Positions 17,919 to 26,738 of a stretch of 64,000 nucleotides of DNA are shown piece after piece. The notes below the pieces were generated by a model. The model did no database searches. It saw nothing but the letters and a program-made list of their open reading frames with translations, and was not told where the DNA came from. The stretch lies in the NCBI GenBank assembly GCA_905181835.1, contig CAJIZF010000006.1:1-64000 (forward strand). The letters are read 5' to 3'. Position 1 is the first letter of the stretch; each line of letters opens with the position of its first letter. The position numbers and the translations under genes were made by a program. The DNA is from an uncultured Flavobacteriaceae bacterium (GTDB lineage: Bacteria; Bacteroidota; Bacteroidia; Flavobacteriales; Flavobacteriaceae).

Positions 17919-18398
17919 ATGAAGACTGCATCTTTAAAACAAGTAAAAGAAGAATTATCCTTTAAATCTGATTTAGAATTAGTAGAGTTATGTTTGCGGT
18001 TAATTCGATTTAAAAAAGACAATAAAGAATTACTATCCTATTTGTTGTTTGAAATGGATGATGAAGACACTTATGTAAAGGGGATTCAAATCAAAATGGA
18101 TATTGAATTTGAAGCCATTAATACGGATAGTTATTTTTATATGCGAAAAAGTATTCGAAAAATATTACGCCAGGTAAAAAAATACATTCGTTATTCTCAA
18201 AAAAAGGAGACCGAAGTTGAACTTTTAATATATTTTTTAGAAAAATTATTTAATTTAAAACCTTCCATTTTTAAAAGTAAAACATTAACAAATCTGTACC
18301 ATAGAAATATAATTTTTATAGAAAAAAAAATCATATCATTACACGAAGATTTACAATACGATTATCAATTGGAACTAGAAAAATTTAATCTAAAATAA
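17919..18398 (+). CDS. Conserved-looking helical protein of unknown function
   Basis: I do not recognise the family. The 159-residue product is nearly all amphipathic helix, rich in Lys, Glu and Leu, with a KSDLELVELCLRLIRFKKDNKELLSY core (residues about 16-41) and a basic middle (RKSIRKILRQVKKYIRY). There is no signal peptide or membrane segment. It is packed 9 bp after the methyltransferase and 1 bp before the ArsC-like gene, so it is co-transcribed and possibly RNA- or partner-binding. That role is inference. Confidence 0.65.
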   Translation: MKTASLKQVKEELSFKSDLELVELCLRLIRFKKDNKELLSYLLFEMDDEDTYVKGIQIKMDIEFEAINTDSYFYMRKSIRKILRQVKKYIRYSQKKETEVELLIYFLEKLFNLKPSIFKSKTLTNLYHRNIIFIEKKIISLHEDLQYDYQLELEKFNLK

Positions 18399-18399
18399 C

Positions 18400-18741
18400 A
18401 TGATAACTATCTATCACAATCCCAGATGTAGCAAATCAAGAAACTGTAATTTAATGTTAGAAAAATTAAATGAAAAAGTACAAGTTATTAACTATATGAC
18501 AACTCCTTTTAATTATAAAACTTTATCTGATTTGATACAATTATTAAATATTGAACCCATAGGTTTAGTTAGAAAAAACGAACTTGTTTGGAAAGAAAAA
18601 TTTAAAGGAAAAAAATTATCAGATACTGAAATTATAGCAGCTATGGTTGCTCATCCAAAGTTAATTGAACGGCCTATTGTGGTAAAAAATGATAAAGCAG
18701 CAATTGGAAGGCCTATTGAAAACGTTTTGAAAATACTTTAA
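18400..18741 (+). CDS. ArsC/Spx-family thioredoxin-fold reductase
   Basis: A 113-residue ArsC-like protein. It has Cys10 in YHNPRCSKSRN, which is the glutaredoxin-dependent arsenate reductase active site, and conserved arginines at 58 (VRKNE), 91 (ERPIVV) and 104 (GRPIENVL) corresponding to oxyanion ligands. The single CSKS active site fits a glutaredoxin-coupled reductase. No ars operon surrounds it, so a general YfgD/ArsC-like role is as likely as arsenate detoxification. A strong terminator follows. Confidence 0.9.
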   Translation: MITIYHNPRCSKSRNCNLMLEKLNEKVQVINYMTTPFNYKTLSDLIQLLNIEPIGLVRKNELVWKEKFKGKKLSDTEIIAAMVAHPKLIERPIVVKNDKAAIGRPIENVLKIL

Positions 18742-18755
18742 AACAATTTGATAAT

Positions 18756-18793
18756 AAAAAGAGGCTGTATATAGATTTATACAGCCTCTTTTT
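18756..18793. terminator. Strong bidirectional terminator
   Basis: A perfect 16-bp stem (left arm 18756-18771, right arm 18778-18793) with loop TAGATT. The core is GAGGCTGTATA, with A and T tracts on both sides. It separates the ArsC-like gene from the convergent 54-residue ORF and can stop both strands. Confidence 0.93.
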
Positions 18794-18813
18794 ATTAGAG
18801 TAAACTTATCTTA

Positions 18814-18978
18814 CTATTTGCTTTTTTTCTTAGCTTCACGTTTCATTTTTAATTTTTCTAAAAATGCACCACCTATCCAATAAGGTATGATAGAGACTAA
18901 AAAAATCATTAACCAAAAACCGATGGTAACAACGGTTAAGAATGCTAAGAAACCTAGATATTGATCAAACTGAAACAT
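18814..18978 (-). CDS. 54-residue single-pass membrane protein
   Basis: ATG at 18978 gives MFQFDQYLGFLAFL, then a long hydrophobic stretch (TVVTIGFWLMIFLVSIIPYW) and a strongly basic tail (KLKMKREAKKKSK). It is a likely inner-membrane protein with a cytoplasmic basic end. The bidirectional terminator 20 bp after its stop supports its being a transcribed gene. The function is unknown. The 154 bp between its start and fumC hold nothing else that I can name. Confidence 0.65.
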   Translation of the reverse strand: MFQFDQYLGFLAFLTVVTIGFWLMIFLVSIIPYWIGGAFLEKLKMKREAKKKSK

Positions 18979-19132
18979 ATTGAAATTATAATAAATTTGT
19001 TGAAAAGCAAAGATACTATGCTTTTCTCAATATTTATAATAAATATTTTATTTTGTTAACAGGAAATAAACATTAAAATTTGAGTAAAATTAGCCATTTA
19101 CGTAACTTAGCATTCTTTAAATAAATTAAATT

Positions 19133-20524
19133 ATGGACTACAGAATTGAAAAAGACACGCTAGGTGAAGTTAAAGTTCCTGCTGACAAACTGTGGGGTGC
19201 GCAAACAGAACGTTCTCGAAATAATTTTAAAATTGGTGCTCCAGCCTCAATGCCACTAGAAATAGTTTATGGTTTTGCTTATTTAAAAAAATCTGCTGCC
19301 TATAGCAATTGTGAATTGGGCGTTCTTAGTTCAGAAAAAAGAGACCTTATAGCTGCTGTTTGTGACGAAATACTTTCTGGGAATCATGATGATCAATTTC
19401 CCCTAGTGATTTGGCAAACTGGTAGTGGTACACAAAGCAATATGAACTTAAATGAGGTTATAGCTAACCGAGCGCATCAACTTGCTGGAAAAGTTATTGG
19501 TGATGGAGATAAAACATTACTTCCTAATGATGATGTAAATAAATCTCAATCTTCTAACGATACATTTCCAACGGGAATGCATATTGCTGCCTATAAAAAA
19601 ATAACTGAGGTTACGATTCCAGGAGTCAAAAAATTACATTCGACTTTAGTTCAGAAATCAAATGATTTTAATTCCGTAGTTAAAATTGGTCGAACTCACT
19701 TAATGGATGCCACTCCCCTTACACTGGGACAAGAATTTAGTGGTTATGCCTCACAGCTAGCACACGGACTAAAAGCATTGGAGAACACCCTTGCACATTT
19801 ATCAGAATTAGCCCTTGGTGGTACTGCTGTCGGTACTGGTATTAACACTCCAAAAGGGTATGCAGAGAACGTTGCTTCGTATATTTCAAAATTCACCAAT
19901 TTACCTTTTGTTAGTGCAGAAAATAAGTTTGAGGCTTTAGCCGCTCATGATGCCATTGTTGAAACTCATGGAGCGCTAAAACAATTGGCTATTTCAATAA
20001 ATAAAATTGCAAATGACATTCGATTGTTAGCTAGTGGCCCAAGGTCTGGTATAGGAGAAATTACGATACCCGCAAACGAACCAGGATCCTCTATTATGCC
20101 CGGAAAAGTAAACCCTACGCAAGCGGAAGCATTGACTATGGTTTGTGCTCAAATAATTGGAAATGATATGGCTATTTCCGTTGGAGGAATGCAAGGACAT
20201 TTTGAATTGAATGTATTTAAACCTTTGATGGCTGCTAATTTTTTATCTTCAGCTCAGTTACTGGGTGATGGGTGTATATCGTTTGAAAAACATTGTGCTG
20301 CAGGAATTGAACCAAATTATAAAATGATTGAAAAGCAATTGAATAATTCATTAATGTTGGTCACTTCACTTAATACCAAAATAGGATATTATAAGGCAGC
20401 AGAAATAGCTAATACAGCTCATAAAAATGGAACTACTCTCAAAGAAGCGGCTCTTAGCTTGGGGTATGTAACCGAAGCGGAATTTGATTTATGGGTACGA
20501 CCAGAAGATATGATCGGAAATTAA
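19133..20524 (+). CDS. fumC: Class II fumarate hydratase
   Basis: Fumarase C interconverts fumarate and malate in the TCA cycle without an Fe-S cluster. The 463-residue protein is full length. [10 protein letters not shown] is at 96-105, GRTHLMD at 186-192 (active-site His189), and the signature [11 protein letters not shown] at 318-328 contains the catalytic Ser319 or 320 region. It stands alone, convergent with ccsBA with a one-base gap. Confidence 0.97.
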   Translation: MDYRIEKDTLGEVKVPADKLWGAQTERSRNNFKIGAPASMPLEIVYGFAYLKKSAAYSNCELGVLSSEKRDLIAAVCDEILSGNHDDQFPLVIWQTGSGTQSNMNLNEVIANRAHQLAGKVIGDGDKTLLPNDDVNKSQSSNDTFPTGMHIAAYKKITEVTIPGVKKLHSTLVQKSNDFNSVVKIGRTHLMDATPLTLGQEFSGYASQLAHGLKALENTLAHLSELALGGTAVGTGINTPKGYAENVASYISKFTNLPFVSAENKFEALAAHDAIVETHGALKQLAISINKIANDIRLLASGPRSGIGEITIPANEPGSSIMPGKVNPTQAEALTMVCAQIIGNDMAISVGGMQGHFELNVFKPLMAANFLSSAQLLGDGCISFEKHCAAGIEPNYKMIEKQLNNSLMLVTSLNTKIGYYKAAEIANTAHKNGTTLKEAALSLGYVTEAEFDLWVRPEDMIGN

Positions 20525-20525
20525 C

Positions 20526-23500
20526 TTAGTTACTTAATTTTCTGTTTCTCCAATAAGCTAACATACTCAACAAGAATACAAATGCAGTAAAGTACCAAAC
20601 AAAACTTGGAGTAACTGGTACATCTCCACTTGCATATGAATGCAAACCTGTTAAATAAAAATTAACACCAAAATAGGTCATCATAATAGAAGCATAAGCT
20701 ACAACGGCTGCAAAATTAAAAGTCCATTTACCTCTTAAACCAGGAATGAGTCGCATGTGAAGCACAAAAGCATAGATCATTATACTAATCAATGCCCAAG
20801 TTTCTTTTGGATCCCAACCCCAATAACGCCCCCAACTTTCGTTAGCCCATTGACCGCCTAAAAAATTCCCAATAGTTAAAAGAATTAGACCAACCGTTAT
20901 AGCCATTTCATTAATAATAGTTATCTCTTTAATGTTCAATTGCATTTTTTTTAGGTTTTTCTTTGTACTTAAAACCATCAATAAGAGTGAGGTAAGTCCT
21001 AATATCATTCCTAATGTTAAAGGGCCATAGCTTGCCACTATTACGGCAACATGGATCATTAACCAGTAACTGTCAAGAACAGGTTGTAGATTAGAAATGG
21101 AAGGATCTATCCAATTTTCATGTGCTACCCATAAAATAATAGCTGCAACGAAAGCCGTAGACGCAATTGTTAAATAACTTTTTTTACCCAATGCTAAACC
21201 AAAAAACACAGTTGCCCATGCTACATAAATAATGGATTCGTAGGCGTCACTCCAAGGGGCATGGCCACTTATATACCAACGAGCAACTAGCCCTAATGTT
21301 AGTAGAACGAATAATATCCAAATTATATATTTAAATAATTTAACTGTAGAATCAATAATTTTGTTTTCTCTAAATATTTGAACAATGATAAAAACAAACA
21401 TTAAAATTCCAAATACAGCAAAATATTTATATAATTTGTTAAATATATCAATTTTATTATACCATATCTCTGCGGTAATTTTGTTTTGGGATGGCATTAC
21501 TTTATTTCCATATTGATTTTGAAATTTCAAAAGTCCTGATAAAATTACGTCAGCATTTGTGTAATCTCCTGTTTTTCTTGACTCTCTTAAGGTTTCAAAA
21601 TAATAAGGTAGGATAGTTCTAACTACAATTGAATCTTGTTTGTTATAATTTACATTATCAAGTTCTGGATAGGATACCCATCTATTATTTTCATCCTCGG
21701 GTATTGGAAATATTTTTAGGATACTGCCTCCTAATGCTTCATTCAATAAATAAAAGTTTTCATAAGCCTTCATGAAATCCTTTTGAAACTGATTTTTATT
21801 GATGGTTTTTGAGGCTTCTTCTATATAGGGTCCTAGTTTGTTGTTTCCATTATTATCAATGAGATCCATAAGTGAAAAATGTTTTGCATCTTTTACTTCG
21901 AGTATTTCTCTAATGCTATCATTTTGCCATTTTAAGGACATTATGGGTGCTTCAAGCCATAGGCTAGGAAATTCGGTCATCGATAAAAATACTTGATTGG
22001 CGTCGAGCCCAGCATAGCTATTCTTTCTACTTATTTTTCTTAATAATTCACTAGCGAACGTATTGATGGGTTTCATACGACCGTTGTCTTGGACAACCAA
22101 TGTTGCAAAATTTGCTGCGTGTTCCTTAGAAACAGAATTAGCAACTATAATGGAGTCGATTTTTTCTTTTGAAATTTTTATTTTGTGATTAGTAGTATTT
22201 TGAGAAAAACTTGAAAAAGAAATAAATAAAATTAGAGTTGTTATAATAACACCTTTCTTTTTCTTTACTTTTTGAAGCATCTTTCTTAAGTTAGCAAATC
22301 GAGTGTGTTTATCAAATAAAATAGCTAGCATCGCTAAGTATAGGAGTGTATATCCAATATAGGTAATCCATGTACCCCAAAAATCGTGATTCACTGATAA
22401 AATGGTTCCTTTTTCGTCTCCGTCAAAGGAGGATTGAAAAAAACGATACCCCTGTTCATCTAAAATGTGATTCATAAATATTTCATAATCGTAAAAGTCG
22501 GAATCACTTTTGTTGACGGTAACTTTACTTTTAAATGCGGAATAATTTTTTTCTGTTCCTGGGTATTTGTCTGCTATAAAATCGTTTAAAGTTATGCTAA
22601 ATGGCAACTGGTATTCCTTAGAACCGTAGGTGATAAAAACTTTTAAGCCAGCTAATTCAACAGAAATTGGACTCTTTGTGTTTCCTATTCCTCCAAGTAT
22701 GTCTATAGTTTTAGTCTCCTGGTTAGAGCTAACCTCAAGTATTACAGCATTCATATTGGTAGGTTCTTCTTTTGGAGCCTTTACAACACCATATTCTCCA
22801 GACATTACCATTTCTGGTATCACAAAAGCCATATTTGCGACTTGGTACAGTGACCTGAGATTTAAAGATTGAATGGAGTCTAGGATCAATTTACCTTGCT
22901 CTCTATCTGCCATTCGCATCCACTGACCTTCAAATGGTGAAGAAATTGAATAATCTCCATCGTCATGAAATAAATTAATTGCGCCTTCTGTAGGGTTATT
23001 AAATGCTATTAAAACGTTATGCATGTTTAACACTTCACCATCTCCAATCCAATGATCGTGGCGTTCTCCCCCACTTGCTTCAACAATTTTTAAAAAATCT
23101 TTTCCGTTTTCAGAAGGGATCACTCCCTCTTTAGCATTACTGATAAATTGTTTAAGTTTAATTTTTACTGATTGACCATTGTAATCCGTATTTAATTCAA
23201 AATCATTATCTAGTTTTTCAGAGAATCTCACCTTTTTTGGTGAAATAGTTCGTCGTTGTGGAACACCACCAATTTCATAGTTGCCATCTATAAAAGTTGT
23301 GATATAGGCTTCAGACGATAAAATCGTATTTTCTGTCTCCCCCTCACGAATGTGAATCACTCCTTCAAAACTCACATATCTAGTAATAAAGGCACCAAAG
23401 ATTATTAATATAAAGGCCAGATGAAAAGTCAGCGTTGCCCACTTTTCTTTTCTAAAAAGACGGTACTTATTTATATTTCCAATAAAGTTTATCATTAACA

Positions 23501-23678
23501 AGCCCATAATGGCTTCAAACCACCAAGCATTGTAAATTAATTCTCTAGTGTAAGGTGTTGGAGATGTTTCAGCTGAAGCATCCATAAAGGTTCCCGCAGC
23601 CATTGCAGCAGCAAATGCAATAAACAAAACAGCGGTTAAACGTGTTGAAAAAAGAATCGAAGATATTTTCTTAATCAT
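20526..23678 (-). CDS. ccsBA: Fused cytochrome c maturation protein CcsBA (ResB-ResC)
   Basis: A 1050-residue System II cytochrome c synthase that exports haem and attaches it to apocytochromes. The N-terminal ResB part has four membrane helices, the first two within residues 1-80, and a large periplasmic domain. A periplasmic linker follows a signal-like helix near 480. The C-terminal CcsA part has several helices with the haem-handling WWD motif WGRYWGWDPKETW (about 949-961). The ATG at 23678 is preferred to an upstream TTG at 23696, because that TTG overlaps the -7 element. Fusion is common in Bacteroidota. Confidence 0.93.
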   Translation of the reverse strand: MIKKISSILFSTRLTAVLFIAFAAAMAAGTFMDASAETSPTPYTRELIYNAWWFEAIMGLLMINFIGNINKYRLFRKEKWATLTFHLAFILIIFGAFITRYVSFEGVIHIREGETENTILSSEAYITTFIDGNYEIGGVPQRRTISPKKVRFSEKLDNDFELNTDYNGQSVKIKLKQFISNAKEGVIPSENGKDFLKIVEASGGERHDHWIGDGEVLNMHNVLIAFNNPTEGAINLFHDDGDYSISSPFEGQWMRMADREQGKLILDSIQSLNLRSLYQVANMAFVIPEMVMSGEYGVVKAPKEEPTNMNAVILEVSSNQETKTIDILGGIGNTKSPISVELAGLKVFITYGSKEYQLPFSITLNDFIADKYPGTEKNYSAFKSKVTVNKSDSDFYDYEIFMNHILDEQGYRFFQSSFDGDEKGTILSVNHDFWGTWITYIGYTLLYLAMLAILFDKHTRFANLRKMLQKVKKKKGVIITTLILFISFSSFSQNTTNHKIKISKEKIDSIIVANSVSKEHAANFATLVVQDNGRMKPINTFASELLRKISRKNSYAGLDANQVFLSMTEFPSLWLEAPIMSLKWQNDSIREILEVKDAKHFSLMDLIDNNGNNKLGPYIEEASKTINKNQFQKDFMKAYENFYLLNEALGGSILKIFPIPEDENNRWVSYPELDNVNYNKQDSIVVRTILPYYFETLRESRKTGDYTNADVILSGLLKFQNQYGNKVMPSQNKITAEIWYNKIDIFNKLYKYFAVFGILMFVFIIVQIFRENKIIDSTVKLFKYIIWILFVLLTLGLVARWYISGHAPWSDAYESIIYVAWATVFFGLALGKKSYLTIASTAFVAAIILWVAHENWIDPSISNLQPVLDSYWLMIHVAVIVASYGPLTLGMILGLTSLLLMVLSTKKNLKKMQLNIKEITIINEMAITVGLILLTIGNFLGGQWANESWGRYWGWDPKETWALISIMIYAFVLHMRLIPGLRGKWTFNFAAVVAYASIMMTYFGVNFYLTGLHSYASGDVPVTPSFVWYFTAFVFLLSMLAYWRNRKLSN

Positions 23679-23693
23679 GAAAACTATTTTTTG

Positions 23694-23701
23694 CAAATTT
23701 A
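23694..23701 (-). promoter_or_regulatory. -7 element of ccsBA
   Basis: The minus strand reads TAAATTTG (TAnnTTTG), 15 bases before the ATG at 23678. This places the mRNA start after the TTG that could otherwise be taken as start. Confidence 0.55.
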
Positions 23702-23844
23702 ATAAATTACAATCAGTATTATCTTCATAAAATGTTAATCATTATACTTATTTAGTAGGTTTTATTGTTAATAAAAAAAGGTTGAACGTTTTAATCATTG
23801 ATACATAAAAAATATTAAAATTTTAAAAGTACTATATTCGTAAA

Positions 23845-24603
23845 ATGAAATCTGTTGTCTTATTTGGTGCTGGAAATGTAGCTACACATTTGTGTAAAGC
23901 TATTCACGATTCGAATAGTTTTGAAGTTATTCAAGTTTATAGTAAAACCAAACAAACACTTGATAATTTTAGTTTTAATATCGACAAAACCAACGATTTA
24001 AATACTATAAAAAAAGCGTCAATTTATATTATTGCTATACCTGATGATGCTATCATGGATTTTTCCAAAAAAATACCCTTTAAAAATAGACTTGTTGTTC
24101 ATACTTCAGGATCTGTTCGAATGGAAAAACTTTCGGAAAACAATCGAAAAGGAGTATTTTATCCATTGCAAACATTTACTTCAAATGCGAAGGTTAATTT
24201 TTCAGAAATACCTATTTGTATCGAAACTTTTCATCAAGAAGATTTAATATTATTACAAGAACTAGGAAATTCAATATCAAACAATGTGCAAATAGTAACT
24301 TCAACTCAAAGAGAACATATCCACTTGAGCGCAGTTATCGTTAACAATTTTGTAAATCATTTATATCTAATTGGTCAAGATTTATTAGTGAATCAATCTT
24401 TAACTTTTGATATTTTAAAACCTTTAATTTTTGAAACTGCTACTAAAATAAAGAATATAAGTCCTCATAAGACTCAAACAGGACCAGCTAAAAGGAATGA
24501 CTTAAAAACAATAGAAAAACAATTACATTTGTTGAAAGATAGTCCTTACCAAGAACTATATAAAAATATTACAAATTCAATTTTAGAAAAATACAAACAT
24601 TAA
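23845..24603 (+). CDS. Rossmann-like DUF2520 protein
   Basis: A 252-residue protein with an N-terminal NAD(P)-binding motif, FGAGNVATHL (7-16), typical of the 6-phosphogluconate dehydrogenase-like superfamily. The C-terminal half is the helical DUF2520 domain (REHIHLSAVIVNNFVNHLY and GPAKRNDLKTIEKQL). The substrate is unknown. It is the first gene of a tight run with the KdsC-like phosphatase, UbiA-like protein and Maf. A possible promoter element TATATTCG lies 4 bases before the ATG. Confidence 0.88.
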   Translation: MKSVVLFGAGNVATHLCKAIHDSNSFEVIQVYSKTKQTLDNFSFNIDKTNDLNTIKKASIYIIAIPDDAIMDFSKKIPFKNRLVVHTSGSVRMEKLSENNRKGVFYPLQTFTSNAKVNFSEIPICIETFHQEDLILLQELGNSISNNVQIVTSTQREHIHLSAVIVNNFVNHLYLIGQDLLVNQSLTFDILKPLIFETATKIKNISPHKTQTGPAKRNDLKTIEKQLHLLKDSPYQELYKNITNSILEKYKH

Positions 24604-24604
24604 T

Positions 24605-25132
24605 ATGAGCTATAAAGAATACTTGAACAACATTACAACTCTGATTTTTGACGTGGATGGTGTTTTGACTGACGGAACCATTTTAGTTGCAACCAATGGG
24701 GATATGTTTAGAAAGATGCACACAAAAGATGGCTATGTGCTCAAACATGCAGTAGATTGTGGTTACCATATCTGTATTATATCTGGTGGAAATAATGAGG
24801 GAGTCCGCAAGCGATTAAATGGTTTAGGTATTGAAGATGTTTATTTAGGAGTTCATCATAAAATAAAAACTTTGGAAACATATTTACAAAAAAAAGGTTT
24901 AAAAATGAAAGAGGTTATGTACATGGGGGACGATATTCCAGACTTAGAGATTATGCAAAAAGTAGGGCTGGCCTGTTGCCCTCAGGACGCTGTCCAAGAA
25001 ATAAAAAAAACTTCTCATTATGTTTCCCATAAAAAAGGAGGTAAAGGTTGTGTTCGAGATGTTGTTGAACAAATATTAAAAGTTCAAAACAATTGGTTAA
25101 ACAAAGACAAAATAAGTGCTCAATACGATTAA
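24605..25132 (+). CDS. KdsC-like HAD phosphatase (Kdo-8-phosphate phosphatase family)
   Basis: A 175-residue C0-type HAD hydrolase. Motif I DVDGVLTDG is at 16-24 (nucleophile Asp16), motif II SGG at 60-62, and motif IV GDDIPD at 108-113. These match KdsC/YrbI, which releases phosphate from Kdo-8-P for LPS synthesis. Other Kdo genes are absent here, so the exact substrate is not certain. It starts 1 bp after the previous stop and its end overlaps the next ORF by 17 bp. Confidence 0.9.
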   Translation: MSYKEYLNNITTLIFDVDGVLTDGTILVATNGDMFRKMHTKDGYVLKHAVDCGYHICIISGGNNEGVRKRLNGLGIEDVYLGVHHKIKTLETYLQKKGLKMKEVMYMGDDIPDLEIMQKVGLACCPQDAVQEIKKTSHYVSHKKGGKGCVRDVVEQILKVQNNWLNKDKISAQYD

Positions 25133-26042
25133 TTTTTTTTCCTTGAGTTATATAAATTCAATTCATTACAAAAAGTTAATATTTATAGTTTTTATTCAAT
25201 ATCTTTTGCGTTTTGCACTCTGTATTCCTTTGGGGGCAAATTTAATGCTAAATAATTTTTATTTTAATATTTTGGTAATTGCAACTACTTGTATAGCTGC
25301 AGGCGGATTGATAATTAATCAATCTTATACTGTTTCAACAATTAGAAATCAACTTGAAAACCAAGTTGTTGATAAAAGAATTACTAAGAAAAACGCTTAT
25401 TGTTTATTTGTTATTTTAAACGTATTGGGAGTTGGTATTGGATTTATCATCACCAATCACGTCGAGCAACCTGACCTTTTTGGTTTTTTTATAGTTTTTT
25501 CTGCGCTGTTTTATCTTTATGCTTCGTTCATAAGTAACATTCCGATATTTAATAATATTTTAATTTCAATACTAGCAATTTTTCCATTATTAATTGTTGG
25601 AATAATTGACTTACTTCCTGCTATTACATCCATCAATCAATCGCTCCAAACTTTTGTGTTTAGCATAATTTTAAATTATTCTTTTTTTCTATTTTTTGTT
25701 TGTTTAATTCGGGCGTTGGTTCATGACATTGTTTTTATTGATGAAAACAAAAAAGGAAACAGAAACACCCTATCGATATGGATAGGAATAAAAAGAACTT
25801 CATATATTATTTTTTTTTTAGTGATGGTGTTTTTATTTGCAATCATTTATTACAACTATACAGTTTTGTATAAAAATACTGTCGCAGTTATCTATTCCTT
25901 ATTTTTTGTTTTGGCCCCTCTTCTTCTTTTATCTGTGAAAGTTTGGGAATCTTCAAATAAAATTGATTTTAAATTTCCTCTAAAATTACTGGATTTTGTT
26001 CTTTTTTTTAGTGTTTGTTCTTTATTTTTATTTCTACTTTAA
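25116..26042 (+). CDS. UbiA-superfamily prenyltransferase-like protein lacking the first Asp motif
   Basis: A 308-residue, about eight-helix membrane protein that aligns by eye with the flavobacterial UbiA family often annotated as geranylgeranylglycerol-phosphate geranylgeranyltransferase. In that family the first metal-diphosphate motif reads NDxxDxxxD. Here residues 68-76 read NQSYTVSTI, with all the acidic residues gone. Only Asp204 (LVHDI) recalls the second motif. It is probably a degenerate or repurposed member. The start is GTG 25116 or TTG 25143. It lies between KdsC-like and Maf genes, as usual for the family. Confidence 0.75.
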   Translation: MLNTINFFSLSYINSIHYKKLIFIVFIQYLLRFALCIPLGANLMLNNFYFNILVIATTCIAAGGLIINQSYTVSTIRNQLENQVVDKRITKKNAYCLFVILNVLGVGIGFIITNHVEQPDLFGFFIVFSALFYLYASFISNIPIFNNILISILAIFPLLIVGIIDLLPAITSINQSLQTFVFSIILNYSFFLFFVCLIRALVHDIVFIDENKKGNRNTLSIWIGIKRTSYIIFFLVMVFLFAIIYYNYTVLYKNTVAVIYSLFFVLAPLLLLSVKVWESSNKIDFKFPLKLLDFVLFFSVCSLFLFLL

Positions 26043-26061
26043 TCCATTTAATTTAATTCTC

Positions 26062-26640
26062 ATGCTCTCAAATAAACTTTCTAATTATCAAATTATTTTA
26101 GCTTCGGGCTCTCCAAGAAGACAACGCTTTTTTAAAGAATTAGATATCGATTTTGTAATTAAAGTAAAATCAATAAATGAGGTCTATCCCTCTAATTTAA
26201 AAAAATCAGAAATTACTGATTACTTATCGAAGTTGAAGGCGTCCGCATTTAAAAATATTTCCGAAAATGAAATTGTAATTACTAGTGATACTATTGTTTG
26301 GTTTGATGGAAAGGCGATTGAAAAACCAAGAAATAAAAAAGAGGCATTTAAAATGATTCGTTCCTTTAGCAATGGGATGCACACAGTTTTCACTTCGGTA
26401 ACTTTTACAGGAAAAAATTTCCAAAAAACTATAAATGATTCAACTAAAGTATGGTTCAATAAACTAACTGATGAAGAAATTAATTATTATATAGATACAT
26501 ATCAACCGTTTGATAAAGCTGGCGCTTACGGGATTCAAGAATGGCTTGGTTATATAGGGATTAATAAAATTGAAGGATCATTTTTTAATGTTATGGGCTT
26601 GCCAACTCATAAAGTTTATCAAACCCTACTAACTATTTAA
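26062..26640 (+). CDS. maf: Maf-family nucleoside triphosphate pyrophosphatase
   Basis: A 192-residue Maf protein, which hydrolyses non-canonical or pyrimidine NTPs to NMPs. The motif ASGSPRRQRF is at 14-23, TSDTIV and EKPRNKKEAF are further along, and FDKAGAYGIQE is the family's C-terminal signature. The ATG at 26062 is chosen because the earlier in-frame start at 25996 would add a hydrophobic, non-family N-terminus inside the UbiA-like gene. The start codon lies 20 bases after the upstream stop. Confidence 0.93.
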   Translation: MLSNKLSNYQIILASGSPRRQRFFKELDIDFVIKVKSINEVYPSNLKKSEITDYLSKLKASAFKNISENEIVITSDTIVWFDGKAIEKPRNKKEAFKMIRSFSNGMHTVFTSVTFTGKNFQKTINDSTKVWFNKLTDEEINYYIDTYQPFDKAGAYGIQEWLGYIGINKIEGSFFNVMGLPTHKVYQTLLTI

Positions 26641-26690
26641 AATTAACTGATAAAACCTTATTGATTGTTAAAATACTTTAAAAGATTTTT

Positions 26691-26718
26691 TTGCCCATTT
26701 GTCTTTTAGCTATATTTG
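26691..26718 (+). promoter_or_regulatory. Promoter of the PIG-L gene
   Basis: TTG at 26691-26693, 17 bases, then TATATTTG at 26711-26718 (TAnnTTTG). It ends 20 bases before the ATG at 26739. Confidence 0.6.
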
Positions 26719-26738
26719 ATAATTACCAAATAACCGTT

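Noticed and set aside
18400-18741. Arsenic resistance operon
   Set aside because: Only an ArsC-like thioredoxin-fold protein is present; no arsB, arsR or acr3 gene accompanies it.
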